Below are positions 35,686-44,754 of a stretch of DNA of 64,000 nucleotides, piece by piece. Source of the stretch: Terriglobia bacterium (GTDB lineage: Bacteria; Acidobacteriota; Terriglobia; Versatilivoradales; Versatilivoraceae); NCBI GenBank assembly GCA_951813285.1, contig OX638355.1:901136-965135 (forward strand). Reading direction: 5' to 3'. Numbering within the stretch: position 1 is the stretch's first letter; the number at the start of each line of letters is the position of its first letter. The position numbers were made by a program, and so were the translations under genes. Below the pieces are notes generated by a model. That model was given only the letters and a program-made list of their open reading frames with translations, was not told where the DNA came from and did not search any database.

Positions 35686-37017
35686 ATGAAAAGGCAAGGA
35701 AGGGTCCAAGAAGCTTGGCCGCATCTCCGGGGGCGACGGGAATTCCTGAGGGTGGGCGCCTTGAGCTATCTGGGCCTCGGCCTGAGCGATTATTTCCAAT
35801 TGTCCAGCCTCATGGCTTCCCCCAACGCCAAGAAGGCCAAGGCGCAGTCCTGCATTCTCATCTGGATGCATGGGGGACAGAGCCATCTGGATACCTGGGA
35901 CGTGAAGGGGAACAGCGGATTCAAGCCCGTCTCCACCAATGTGCCCGGGATCCAGATCTCGGAGCTGCTGCCCCGTGTGTCCAGACACATGGACAAGCTG
36001 GCGATCATCCGCTCCATGAAGAACGAGTCCAACGCCCACTCCGAAGGCACCTACTACGCCATGACGGGGCACATGCCGACCACCACCACCCGCTTTCCCA
36101 GCGTGGGCACCGTGGTCGCCAAGGAACTGGGCACGCGCACCAGTGTTCCGGCCTACGTAACCACCGGACGGGGACGGCTGAACAGCCGTAGCGCCGGGTT
36201 CGTGGAGCCCCACTACGAACCTTTCATCATCCCGGAGCCGGGAGCCAAGGATTTCAAGGTCACCGACCTGGTCTTGCCCGATGCGGTCTCGGTGGACGCC
36301 CTCAATGCCCGGCACGCCTTTTTGAAGCTGGTGGACGAACGCTACCGGCAGATGGAGAACCACGCCAACTTCGCCAAGGTCGACTCCTTCAACGAGAGGG
36401 CGCTCAACCTCATTACCTCACCGGCGGTCCGTAACGCCTTCGATCTCTCCCAGGAATCGGAAAAGATCAAGGAGGCCTACGGGCCCGGAAGATTCGGACA
36501 GGGGACCCTGCTGGCCCGCCGCCTGGTGGAAGCGGGATGTCGTTTCGTGACCATCGACGGCTGGAACAAGGAAGCCAAGCACGATTGGGACACCCATTAC
36601 AGGAACGACTACTACGTGAAAGAACAGCTCGTTCCCCCCTTGGACCGGGCCCTCTCCACCCTGCTGGTTGATCTCAAGGAACGAGGACTGTTCGAGTCGA
36701 CCGTCGTTCTGGTGATGGGTGAGTTCGGCCGCACCCCCAACATCAATCCGGGTCGTGGGCGAGACCATTGGGGTCACTGCTGGTCCCTGGTGCTGGGAGG
36801 CGGCGGCATCAAGGGAGGCCAGGTGGTGGGAGCCAGCGATGAGCGGGGGGCCTATGTGGCGGAACGTCTCGTCACCATCGGGGATCTCTTCGCCACCGTC
36901 TACAAGGCCCTGGGCATCGATTGGACCAAGACCTACACCGGTCCGGGACGCCGGCCCATCTACATCGCCAACTCCATCGGCGACAAGCAGGGAGAGCCCG
37001 TCCACGAGCTGGTCTAG
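35686..37017 (+). CDS. DUF1501 protein with Tat signal
   Basis: A 443-residue member of the DUF1501 family, which has a sulfatase/alkaline-phosphatase-like fold. The N-terminus carries a twin-arginine signal (RGRREFLRVGALSYLGLGLS), so it is exported folded. The metal-site-like blocks LIWMHGGQSHLDTWD, MTGHMPTTTTRFPS, MGEFGRTPNIN and RDHWGHCWSLVLGGGGI are typical. AGGAG lies before the ATG at 35686. It follows the DUF1549/DUF1553 gene by 42 bases and is almost certainly its partner. The substrate is not known. Confidence 0.92.
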   Translation: MKRQGRVQEAWPHLRGRREFLRVGALSYLGLGLSDYFQLSSLMASPNAKKAKAQSCILIWMHGGQSHLDTWDVKGNSGFKPVSTNVPGIQISELLPRVSRHMDKLAIIRSMKNESNAHSEGTYYAMTGHMPTTTTRFPSVGTVVAKELGTRTSVPAYVTTGRGRLNSRSAGFVEPHYEPFIIPEPGAKDFKVTDLVLPDAVSVDALNARHAFLKLVDERYRQMENHANFAKVDSFNERALNLITSPAVRNAFDLSQESEKIKEAYGPGRFGQGTLLARRLVEAGCRFVTIDGWNKEAKHDWDTHYRNDYYVKEQLVPPLDRALSTLLVDLKERGLFESTVVLVMGEFGRTPNINPGRGRDHWGHCWSLVLGGGGIKGGQVVGASDERGAYVAERLVTIGDLFATVYKALGIDWTKTYTGPGRRPIYIANSIGDKQGEPVHELV

Positions 37018-37025
37018 CCCGCACC

Positions 37026-37292
37026 ATGGACTATCAAACAGTTCTATCTGTCCTCGGGATTGGTATTGCCAACGTTGTTGCGCTTTGGCGCATGAGCCGG
37101 GATTTGAAGCAAGACCTTAAAAACGACATCAACAACCTTCGGCAGGACACGAAAAACGACATCAACAACCTTCGGCAGGACACGAAAAACGACATCAATG
37201 ACCTTCGGCAGGATATGAAGGACGTTCAACAGCGTCTTTCCCGGGTTGAAGCCCACCTCCAGCACCTCACCGAACCGCAACACGCCTCATAA
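37026..37292 (+). CDS. Small membrane-anchored coiled-coil protein with internal repeats
   Basis: An 88-residue protein with one N-terminal hydrophobic segment (TVLSVLGIGIANVVALWRM) and a coiled-coil tail made of an 11-residue unit, KNDINNLRQDT, repeated three times and encoded by a near-perfect 33-bp tandem repeat (37119-37217). It ends with a further heptad-like part (QQRLSRVEAHLQHL). It starts nine bases after DUF1501 but without a clear ribosome site. Such short proteins are common and often variable in repeat number. The function is unknown. Confidence 0.7.
   Translation: MDYQTVLSVLGIGIANVVALWRMSRDLKQDLKNDINNLRQDTKNDINNLRQDTKNDINDLRQDMKDVQQRLSRVEAHLQHLTEPQHAS
37119..37217 (+). repeat. 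33-bp tandem repeat, three units
   Basis: Units start at 37119, 37152 and 37185. The first two are identical and the third differs by a few bases. Each codes for 11 residues of the coiled coil, so changes in copy number would keep the frame. Confidence 0.9.
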
Positions 37293-37481
37293 GGAAATCC
37301 GCATCCAAGCCGGACAACGCTCCCAATGGTCCGCTGGGTGCAGGCCCGCTTGGGACTGCCTGACTGAGGGCGGCTCGGAGGCAACCATTCCGATAGTTCC
37401 CCGTGCGCAAGGGGTGAGTGAAGTTTTCTGCCAACCGGCGGAGTGGAAGTCGATCCTCAGTCGCAGACACTTGCCGCCGAG

Positions 37482-38741
37482 TTACGCCCCAAACCAGGTT
37501 TCGCCTTCCATCAGGTACTTTCGGGTTTCCTCTTCGTCCAGTTCCACTCCCAACCCTGGTCCCTCGGGAATATCGATAAACCCGTTGCTGATCTTGGGCC
37601 GGTATCCCTTGAGAATACGCTCCCAGCCGGGCATGGCGTGGAATTCCAGCGCCAACAGGTTGGGCATGGCGGCGCAGGAGTGGACGGCGGCGGCAATGCC
37701 GATGGCGCTGGAGGCGTTGTGAGGACAGGTCTGGAGATGGTGGATGTCGGCCAGGTCCGCAATCTTCTTGGATTCGGCAATGCCGCCGCTGACCTGGATG
37801 TCGGGGGCCACCAGGCGGGTGGCCGACCGCCGGAAGAATTCCAGGAACTCGTGGCGCAGGTGGAGGCCCTCCCCCACCAGGGTCGGCGTGTGGGAGGAAG
37901 CCGTCAGGGTCGCCCAGGCCTCGACGTCGGTGGCCGGGATGGGATCCTCGACCCAGGTGAGGTCGAAGGGCTCCACGGCCTTGAGGTAACGCATGGCGTT
38001 GGACAGGGTTCCGCAGCGGGCCTCGACCGAGACCTCCACCTCCTCGCCGACTTCCCGCCGAATGTCCTCGATCGATTGGACCAGCCGGCTCAGGCCCTTG
38101 CGTGTCAGGTGTCTGTCCATGACGCCGCCTGGGACCCCAAGAATCCTGGGGGGCGTGACATCGAATTTCAGACAGGTGATGCCCAGCTCCTTATAAACGT
38201 CGGCCATTCGTAGATAATCCTGCAGATCGCCCACACAGCAATAGAGGCGCACCCGGTCCCAATGCTTTCCCCCCAGCAGCTTGTATACCGGGGCGCCCAG
38301 GGCTTTCCCGGCAATGTCCCATAGGGCGGTTTCCACGCCGCTGGCGGCATGGACGGCCACGCCGCTGTCGAAATGGGCGGCGCCGAAATTGCTGTAGGCC
38401 CGGCCCATCATGCGTCGAAACAGCCTCTCGACTTCCGTGGGATCCTCGCCCAAAAGCAGTTGGCGGTAGCCCAGCACATAGGCTCGGGCGGCATCATTGG
38501 CCCAGGTGTCGCCGTAGCCGCTGATCCCCTGGTCGGTATCGATGCGGATCAACATCCAGCGCCGCCGCCAGCCCCAGTCCACCTCCAGCATGGTGGTCTT
38601 CACGTCGGTGATGCGAATCTCGGGCTTCGGCTCGGTTCCCGCGGCATGAATTGAGTTCCGCTCGTGACCGGAGCCCACCATCAGGGCGCCGGCCGCACCG
38701 GTTAGCGATGACAGAAAGTGGCGGCGATCGAAGGCCAGCAT
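37482..38741 (-). CDS. Exported enolase-superfamily (mandelate racemase-like) enzyme
   Basis: A 419-residue member of the mandelate racemase/muconate lactonising branch. The Tat-like leader FDRRHFLSSLTGAAGALMVG is unusual for a superfamily whose enzymes are mostly cytosolic. The capping domain has SGVETALWDIAGKALGAPVY, and the barrel bears metal-ligand strands at VSVEARC, WVEDPIPA and LVGEGLHLRHEF. Acid-sugar dehydratases are the closest general class, but the substrate cannot be told. AGGAGG precedes the ATG. It diverges from the sialidase-like gene, with a 186-base shared upstream region that shows no operator I could identify. Confidence 0.87.
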   Translation of the reverse strand: MLAFDRRHFLSSLTGAAGALMVGSGHERNSIHAAGTEPKPEIRITDVKTTMLEVDWGWRRRWMLIRIDTDQGISGYGDTWANDAARAYVLGYRQLLLGEDPTEVERLFRRMMGRAYSNFGAAHFDSGVAVHAASGVETALWDIAGKALGAPVYKLLGGKHWDRVRLYCCVGDLQDYLRMADVYKELGITCLKFDVTPPRILGVPGGVMDRHLTRKGLSRLVQSIEDIRREVGEEVEVSVEARCGTLSNAMRYLKAVEPFDLTWVEDPIPATDVEAWATLTASSHTPTLVGEGLHLRHEFLEFFRRSATRLVAPDIQVSGGIAESKKIADLADIHHLQTCPHNASSAIGIAAAVHSCAAMPNLLALEFHAMPGWERILKGYRPKISNGFIDIPEGPGLGVELDEEETRKYLMEGETWFGA

Positions 38742-38927
38742 GACAGTCCTCCTATGGTTGGATTAAAGACGGCCGGCCCTCTCCGGGGTGTCCCGGCCGG
38801 ATTGGCTTCCCCCTGAGGATGCGGCATAATTCAGCGGTGCCACTTCCAGCCTACGTGGGCGCGTTCCACAACGGAGGCCTCTCTCGGGTAACCAAGTACC
38901 TGCAAGAATCGATCATCAGGAGGAATC

Positions 38928-40205
38928 ATGCAAGCGAGAAAAGGAATTCCCGGTTTGACTCTGGGCCTGATTCTGGTCTGGGGCGGTTGCTCGGGACCGA
39001 ATCCGCCGGTTCGGAGCCAGCCCCTGGTGGAAGTGGGAGTCGGCCGGGTCGTTCCCAGGGCCGCGTCAGAGGGCCGATGGAGCGTGGGACCGCTGTTGTC
39101 GCTTCAGGACGGAGCACTGGTTCTGGGTGATTCCGGGTTCTCCCATCGGTCCACCGATGGAGGGCGTACCTGGTTCCAGGCGCCGCAGCTTCCCAGCCGC
39201 CAACTGCTGCAGCTTCGAGATGGATCCCTTTGCGTGCTGGATCCCCTGACCCGGCATGCCGGGGAGCGCGGACACTTCGTGGGCCGCCGTCTGGAACTGG
39301 CCGATCTGACTGACCCCTCTTCCTGGGCCGAGGATCGATGGATGGAACTGCCGGTGAGGGTGGAGCGCTGGACCGACTTGCACGGCGACGACGGGCGGCC
39401 CGTCACCACCTTCAGGTTTGGCGGGCCGATGCTCGAGCTGGAGGACGGCACATTGCTGACCGCCAAGGGCGGGAATTTCGTGGGCGACACCGCGCCCATG
39501 CCGGGGTTTATTCCGACCAAGGGGGAGAAGTGGTTCAAATATCGCACCTTCCTGCTGGCATCCACCGACCGCGGCCGGAGCTGGCACTATCGCTCCACGG
39601 TCGCCTATGACGGCGTCAGCGGGCAAGAGAGCTTTTGCGAGCCGGCCCTGGTGGATCTGGGCGGGGGCGAGCTTCTCAGCGTCATGAGGACCGGGCGCTA
39701 CGCACCCATGTACCAGGCGCGCTCTCTGGACGGGGGAAAGACCTGGGGACCGCCGGAACCCTTGAAGACCCTGGGGCTCTCGCCCATGATGGTGCTTCTG
39801 CCCAATGGCGCCCTGGTATGCAGCTTCGGATGGAGGCCCTTCAAGGCCATCCCCTCCCAAGTGGACGGCGGGGCCTACGTGGGGGCCCTCCAGGACTACG
39901 GGCAGCGGTACCGGTCGCTGGTCGGCATCGAGGATCCCTCCGCGGCTGCCGGGGACTACGTCATGGCCAGTTTCGACAAGGGACACACCTGGAGCAGGCC
40001 GACCAAGGTTGCCGATCCGCTCACGGTCGGCTATACGCTGCTGGCGCCGACCGGCCCCGACACCTGCCTGCTATTGTCCCGCCGAATCGTGATCGAAGGT
40101 CTTTCGAGAGAGGAGGTCCTTCAGAAATGGGAGAGCGAGTGGCACGATTGGAACGACAAATCCGGCGCCGTCATTGAAGCTCGCGAGATCCGGGTGACCC
40201 GGTGA
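38928..40205 (+). CDS. Sialidase/BNR-repeat lipoprotein
   Basis: A 425-residue exported protein with a lipobox-type leader (LGLILVWGGC at the cleavage site). At least four Asp-box motifs of the S-x-D-x-G-x-x-W form are seen: STDGGRTW, STDRGRSW, SLDGGKTW and SFDKGHTW. These indicate a six-bladed propeller like that of sialidases and related exo-glycosidases. The catalytic Arg triad was not assigned. AGGAGG stands before the ATG. It diverges from the enolase-like gene and converges on an SDR gene, so the three probably make a glycan or sugar-acid breakdown group. Confidence 0.85.
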   Translation: MQARKGIPGLTLGLILVWGGCSGPNPPVRSQPLVEVGVGRVVPRAASEGRWSVGPLLSLQDGALVLGDSGFSHRSTDGGRTWFQAPQLPSRQLLQLRDGSLCVLDPLTRHAGERGHFVGRRLELADLTDPSSWAEDRWMELPVRVERWTDLHGDDGRPVTTFRFGGPMLELEDGTLLTAKGGNFVGDTAPMPGFIPTKGEKWFKYRTFLLASTDRGRSWHYRSTVAYDGVSGQESFCEPALVDLGGGELLSVMRTGRYAPMYQARSLDGGKTWGPPEPLKTLGLSPMMVLLPNGALVCSFGWRPFKAIPSQVDGGAYVGALQDYGQRYRSLVGIEDPSAAAGDYVMASFDKGHTWSRPTKVADPLTVGYTLLAPTGPDTCLLLSRRIVIEGLSREEVLQKWESEWHDWNDKSGAVIEAREIRVTR

Positions 40206-40265
40206 AAAGAGTTATCCACGAAGTTACACGAAGGAGGAATAAGGGCCACGAAGAAAGACAAGAAG
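40204..40265. repeat. CCACGAAGG-type dispersed repeat, copy 2
   Basis: The bases read AAGAGTTATCCACGAAGTTA and continue with ACACGAAGGAGGAATAAGGG, in the same family as copies at 7502, 59529 and 62534. It directly follows the stop of the sialidase-like gene. Confidence 0.6.
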
Positions 40266-40332
40266 GGGAACGACGTACAACCTTGAGTGGGTGGGTTGCG
40301 TCGCTGAGAAGCGGCGGCAAGGAACCGGGTCG

Positions 40333-41103
40333 TCACACCTGCATCGAGAAACCGCCGTCGACCGGAATGGCCCCGCCGGTTACGAAATCCGAGGCGGGAG
40401 AGGCCAGGAAAACGGCCGCTCCCGCACAATCCTCCAGGGTGCCCCAGCGGCCGGCCGGAGTTCTCTTCAAGACGTGATCATGCAGGGTGGGAACGTCCCG
40501 GCGGCCCTGCCGGGTGAGGTCGGTGTCGATGAAGCCGGGAAGGATGGCGTTGACCTGAATGCCGTCCACCGCCCAGGCCGAGGCCAGCGACTTGGTGAGC
40601 TGTACAACCCCTCCCTTGCTGGCTCCGTAGACCGGGCTGAACGAGGCTCCAAAGATGGACAGCATCGAGCCGATGTTGATGATCTTGCCCCCGCCGGCGC
40701 TCTTCATGGCTGGGTAAGCCGCCCGGGAGCAGAGAAAGGTTCCGGTAAGGTTGACCTGCAGCACCTCGGACCACTCGGGCAGGGTCAGTTTCTCGGGAGT
40801 TTTGCGGATGTTCATGCCGGCGTTGTTGACCAAAATGTCCAGCCGACCGAAGTGGTCCACGGTGGATTGCATCAGGGCTTCGACCGAAGACTCGTCACCG
40901 ACGTCCACGCTGACCGCCAGCGCCTCTCCCCCTTCCTCTTGAATTTCTTGGACCACCCGCCGGGATTTTTCCTCGTTCCTGGCCGCCACGACCACTGCCG
41001 CCCCCGCTTCGGCGAGACCCCGGACGATCCCCAGGCCGATGCCTCGGTTGCCTCCGGTGACTACGGCGACTTTTCCACTCAGGTCAAAAGGCGTCATTGT
41101 CAT
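40333..41103 (-). CDS. Short-chain dehydrogenase (gluconate/deoxygluconate dehydrogenase-like)
   Basis: A 256-residue SDR with cofactor motif TGGNRGIG, NNAG in DILVNNAGMNI, a catalytic serine in INIGSMLSIFG, and Y-x-x-x-K in PVYGASKGG. The C-terminus GGAIPVDGGFSMQV is usual. Similarity of style to gluconate 5-dehydrogenase and 2-deoxy-D-gluconate 3-dehydrogenase suggests a sugar-acid substrate, in keeping with the neighbouring enolase-family enzyme and sialidase-like protein, but this is inference. It diverges from apt with a 273-base gap that holds no clear signal. Confidence 0.9.
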   Translation of the reverse strand: MTMTPFDLSGKVAVVTGGNRGIGLGIVRGLAEAGAAVVVAARNEEKSRRVVQEIQEEGGEALAVSVDVGDESSVEALMQSTVDHFGRLDILVNNAGMNIRKTPEKLTLPEWSEVLQVNLTGTFLCSRAAYPAMKSAGGGKIINIGSMLSIFGASFSPVYGASKGGVVQLTKSLASAWAVDGIQVNAILPGFIDTDLTRQGRRDVPTLHDHVLKRTPAGRWGTLEDCAGAAVFLASPASDFVTGGAIPVDGGFSMQV

Positions 41104-41376
41104 GGTTCAGGAATCTCCCGTGGGGAAAGGGTGCCGAAATCGAAGCCGATCTGTTTCCAACCACCCGACCGGAAACGCGGCCCCGGACCGTCAGCCCTTC
41201 AGCGGCCGAGTGCGGGCGCCGATCGCGGGTGTACAGGTAGGTACCACAGTGCAAAAAGGCTTGTCAAAGGCAAACATTCCCAGAGTGGAGTGCCTGGACG
41301 GGGCCGGCCACCGTGATATAGTCTGCTGCGCATTTTACTTCCCTTGCCGCTCCGGCGGGTTCAGGAGGCCACCCCC

Positions 41377-41898
41377 ATGGATGACTTCAAATCGCTGATT
41401 CGTCACGTTCCCGATTTTCCCAAGAAGGGCATTCTCTTTTACGACATCACGACTCTCCTCAAGCAGAAAGGGGCCTTGAAGGAGGTGACCGAGCGGCTGG
41501 TGGATCTCTACCGGGACCGGGCCATCGATCTGGTGGTAGGGATCGAGTCCCGGGGGTTCATTTTTGCTCCCACCGTGGCCTGCGAGCTGGGCGCCGGCTT
41601 CGTTCCGGTCCGAAAACCGGGGAAGCTCCCGGCCGAAGCCATCGTGGAAACCTATGACCTGGAGTATGGCCAGGACAGCCTGGAGGTCCACCGGGATGCC
41701 ATCCGTGAAGGTCAGCGGGTTCTGCTGGTGGACGACCTGCTGGCGACCGGGGGCACGGCGGCCGCTACGGTCCAGTTGATTCGGCGGTTGGGGGGGCAAG
41801 TGATGGGCGCGGTCTTCCTGGTGGAGCTGGAGTTCCTCAACGGTCGCAGCCGCCTGCCTGACGTCGAGGTCCGTTCCCTTCTGCAGTACCAGGAGTAG
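41377..41898 (+). CDS. apt: Adenine phosphoribosyltransferase
   Basis: This enzyme salvages adenine with PRPP to make AMP, in the cytosol. The start [20 protein letters not shown] is the family hallmark, and the PRPP-binding motif is [36 protein letters not shown] lies in the core. 173 residues is standard. The start is set by GGAGG before the ATG at 41377. The gene stands alone, followed by a kilobase of repeats and the integrated island. Confidence 0.95.
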   Translation: MDDFKSLIRHVPDFPKKGILFYDITTLLKQKGALKEVTERLVDLYRDRAIDLVVGIESRGFIFAPTVACELGAGFVPVRKPGKLPAEAIVETYDLEYGQDSLEVHRDAIREGQRVLLVDDLLATGGTAAATVQLIRRLGGQVMGAVFLVELEFLNGRSRLPDVEVRSLLQYQE

Positions 41899-42167
41899 CG
41901 CCGCTCGCCTTCCCGACCATTGGCAGATCCCTCCTGAGCCTTCTCCACCCCCATAGTGCCCCTTGGTGGATCACTCTTTTCGTTTGTTTCAGGCAAGCCG
42001 GGCCCCCGACGACGGGGCGGATCATACGAGGAAGAAACTGCCGATCGTTTTTTAAAGACGAACCACGAATGGACACGAATAGGGATGGACCCCCTTCAAT
42101 GACCAACCGCGCCCGAATGTATCTGCGATATCGTGACCTTGATATCCCGACGTCATGGGAGGAAGCC

Positions 42168-42323
42168 CACCCGGGAGCGCGGGCGTCCCGCCCGCAACCT
42201 TATTCGTGCAAGCAGCCTGCGATCCAGGGGCATTCCCTCGAACAGTGCACCAAACCGGCCATTGCAGGGTTCGCTACTATGGTGCCAAGTCCTATGCGGG
42301 CGAGACGCCCGCGCTCCCGGGTG
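42168..42323. repeat. 29-bp GC-rich inverted repeat pair
   Basis: The arms 42168-42196 and 42295-42323 are reverse complements with one mismatch and contain GGGAGCGCGGGCGTCCCGCC. They enclose 98 bases with no gene. Such units are widespread between genes in GC-rich bacteria. Confidence 0.7.
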
Positions 42324-42740
42324 GGCATTCTCCCATTCACTCTTGCTCCTCAAGAGAGCGTGTCGGGTTGCCGGGCCGCAGCCCTGCCGTGCAGATCATG
42401 CGAGAGAGCCTCTTGCAATATTGGCAGTGGGACAGGTCATTTTGCCGGCAATCGTGATGTTCTGCCTATTTCAATTGTCGGGTGCGACCTGGTGAAAAAG
42501 GGGAGTTCACCACAAAAAGCACAAAAGTCACAAAACCAATTTCGTGATTTCGAGTCTTGGCAATCCGCAGTTGATCCCCATGGCGACGGGTTGACCGGAT
42601 GTATGCAGATAGCGCGGAACTTGTGCGACGGGTTCGGGAGTCAACGTCTTGCAGGCTTTCAGTGTTCTGCTCTTTTTGTGTTCTTGTGCCTCTTGTGGCC
42701 ATCCCCGGCAAAGGTCACGCTGCCGAATTTTGCAAAAGGC

Positions 42741-42797
42741 TCATCCTTGCGTCGGCTTGTGCGTCACTTCGGCTCACCGGCATTTACTGCCGCCGCC
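42741..42797. repeat. Left half of dispersed repeat at the island border
   Basis: Matches the first 57 bases of the intact copy at 7329 onward, through CATTTACTGCCGCCGCC, then diverges sharply at 42798. The missing right half is found at 55232. The seven bases CGCCGCC (42791-42797) occur on both sides and may be the attachment core. Confidence 0.6.
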
Positions 42798-42948
42798 GCA
42801 ACGGCACTTCAAATTCCAGTGATGTCTATCGTCGTCCAGTATGGTCTATAACTGTCTTAGTTATGAGTGTCTTATCTAAGTACTGCTGTGGCTTGCCTTG
42901 CTACTAGCATCCCTTGTAATCCACTGACATCCCCCATATAATAGGGGG

Positions 42949-44208
42949 ATGGATACTGTAACGGACTTCGCTCCTGTCCGACCTAAAACCAAACCCACCG
43001 GCCGCCACCCCAGCAACGCCCTCTCGGCTGCCTTCCTCCGCTCCGCTCCGCCCGGAAGATACGCCGATGGAAACGGATTGTACCTCTTCGTCCAGCCCAG
43101 CGGAACCCGCAGTTGGATTCAACGCCTCGTCGTCCGTGGCCGTCGCCGGGAGCTCGGTCTCGGCAGCCTTGCCCTGGTTTCCCTGGCCGAGGCCAGGGAG
43201 AAAGCGTTGGCTAACCGCAGGCTCGCTCGTGAGGGTGGAGACCCCCTTGCTGAGAAACGCCGCGCCGAGGGCATCCCCTCCTTCGCCGAAGCCGCCTCGC
43301 GTGTGCTGGAACAGAAGCGGGGCGGCTGGCGCGGCCGGCGTCACCACCGCGAGTGGATGGCGAGCCTGAGGCGGTTCGCCTTCCCGCGCATCGGCAAGAT
43401 GCCGGTCTCTGACGTTACGAGCGCCGACGTGCTTGAGATCCTCACCCCCATCTGGCACCGGAAAGCTTCCAGCGCCCGGCGGGTGCGCCAGCGCCTGCGG
43501 GCGGTCCTGGAATGGGCCGTAGCCATGGAGTACAGAATCGACAACCCCTGCGACCGGATCGGCCCGGTCCTGGGACCTCAGCATGACGTTACCGAGCACA
43601 TGCAGGCCTTGCCTCATCGGGAGGTGGCTGCGGCGATCCGGACGGTGCAGGCAGCGACGGCGCCGGACGTGGCCAAGCTGGCCTTCGAGTTTCTGGTGTT
43701 GACGGCGGCCAGGTGGAGCGAGGTGCGCTGGGCCGAGTGGGCGGAGATCGATCGGGACGAAGGTGTATGGACCGTCCCGGCCAGTCGGATGAAGGCCAAC
43801 CGCCAACACCGGGTGCCGCTTTGTGGCCGTGCCCTGGAGATTCTCGAGGCGGCAGGGACCCTGGGCAAAGGAGCCGGTCCTCTGGTGTTCACCCGTGGAG
43901 AAGGGAAGCCGCTCAGTGACAAGGAGCTGCGGTGGCTGGTCCGCGAGCAGGGGATTGCAGCCGTGCCGCACGGGTTCAGGTCCAGCTTCCGGGACTGGGC
44001 GGCCGAGGAGACCGACCATCCCCGGGAGGTGATCGAGGCGGCCCTGGCGCATGTGGTCCGGAACCGGGTCGAGGCGGCCTATGCCCGCTCCGACCTGTTC
44101 GAGCGCCGGCGGGTCCTGATGGACGACTGGGCGCGTTACCTGGTCCGGGGAATCGGTTGCCCGCGCCAAGTCCAGCGAGGCGACCTCGCCCGGAGCAAGC
44201 CAGCTTGA
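42949..44208 (+). CDS. Tyrosine recombinase/integrase (P4-like, DUF4102 N-terminus)
   Basis: A 419-residue site-specific recombinase. The N-terminal arm domain resembles DUF4102 (GLYLFVQPSGTRSWIQRLV, then LGLGSLALVSLAEAR). A core-binding SAM-like domain spans about residues 115-200. The catalytic domain shows the first Arg in LTAARWSEVRWAEW, the H-x-x-R box in PHGFRSSFRDWAAEE, a conserved His in LAHVV and the nucleophile Tyr in VEAAYARSDL. It begins about 150 bases inside the left island border and reads inward, the usual place for an island integrase. No tRNA gene was found at the border; the target appears to be a dispersed repeat. Confidence 0.93.
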   Translation: MDTVTDFAPVRPKTKPTGRHPSNALSAAFLRSAPPGRYADGNGLYLFVQPSGTRSWIQRLVVRGRRRELGLGSLALVSLAEAREKALANRRLAREGGDPLAEKRRAEGIPSFAEAASRVLEQKRGGWRGRRHHREWMASLRRFAFPRIGKMPVSDVTSADVLEILTPIWHRKASSARRVRQRLRAVLEWAVAMEYRIDNPCDRIGPVLGPQHDVTEHMQALPHREVAAAIRTVQAATAPDVAKLAFEFLVLTAARWSEVRWAEWAEIDRDEGVWTVPASRMKANRQHRVPLCGRALEILEAAGTLGKGAGPLVFTRGEGKPLSDKELRWLVREQGIAAVPHGFRSSFRDWAAEETDHPREVIEAALAHVVRNRVEAAYARSDLFERRRVLMDDWARYLVRGIGCPRQVQRGDLARSKPA

Positions 44209-44221
44209 GCAGGACAACCCG

Positions 44222-44712
44222 GGTCCAGTTCTTCAGCATTTCGGCCTTCCCGCCAGGGATCACTGTGGAGGGAGCGACCCCGCCAAGGGGAGGGTTAATT
44301 GCGCGCCGCTGTACGCGCCGGCTAACCCTCTCCGGTGATGTACCAGCAACAAAAAAGGTGGGGTCGCTCTCACCACCAGCACCCCTCCCGTACGGCGCGC
44401 CGTTGCGCCGTGCGAGGGGGGGGACGCGCAAGGCCCAGCCTCGCTTCGCTTTGTCGCATCGGACGCGGGAAATCCGTGTTGTCCCGCGTCCGATGCGGCG
44501 TTTCGGAAAATCCCCCCACCACAACGGCGAGGGGGCTCCGCCCTCTGAGAGAGGAGCGTTGTGGGTGTCAAAATCATGTCACCCTTCAATGTCACCCCCC
44601 CTTCTGAAAGGGTGACACCCATCTGACAACATCTGCTTGACCCCCAGAGGTGGAAATCGTCGATCATTCCAGGGTCATTGGGTGAGCCTGATTCCTGCTT
44701 CGATTCATCCCA
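44222..44712 (-). repeat. Left copy of a long inverted repeat inside the island
   Basis: Read on the minus strand, this 480-base block matches 54244-54725 on the plus strand through its whole length, with indels. Shared landmarks are ATGATCGACGATTTCC, CCCTCGCCGTTGTGGT, GGCGCGTACAG and GTGATCCCTGGCGGGAAGG. It contains a 15-bp perfect hairpin not present in the other copy. No gene was recognised in it. It directly follows the integrase stop. Confidence 0.7.
44456..44496. repeat. Perfect 15-bp hairpin
   Basis: The arms GCATCGGACGCGGGA (44456-44470) and TCCCGCGTCCGATGC (44482-44496) pair perfectly around an 11-base loop. There is no T-run on either strand, so it does not look like a terminator. 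It lies within the left long inverted repeat and is absent from the right copy. Confidence 0.8.
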
Positions 44713-44754
44713 GCGTCTGCGGAGAACGGGACCGTGACCAGTATTCCCGAATGG

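Larger units (their letters stand above)
41899..42948. other. Repeat-rich gene-free stretch left of the island
   Basis: About 1050 bases without a credible gene. It holds copies of the GCGGATCATACGAG-type motif near 42013 and 42391, a 29-bp inverted repeat pair (42168-42196 and 42295-42323), AC-rich inverted arms CCACAAAAAGCACAAAAG (about 42510) and their partner near 42670-42705, and the left half of the main dispersed repeat (42741-42797). From about 42798 onward the sequence is probably part of the integrated island. Confidence 0.55.

Noticed and set aside
37119-37217. CRISPR-like array
   Set aside because: The 33-bp units are directly adjacent without spacers and code for a coiled coil.
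42600-42948. tRNA gene as attachment site of the island
   Set aside because: No cloverleaf, T-loop GGTTCGAATCC-type sequence or CCA end was seen on either strand at either border.
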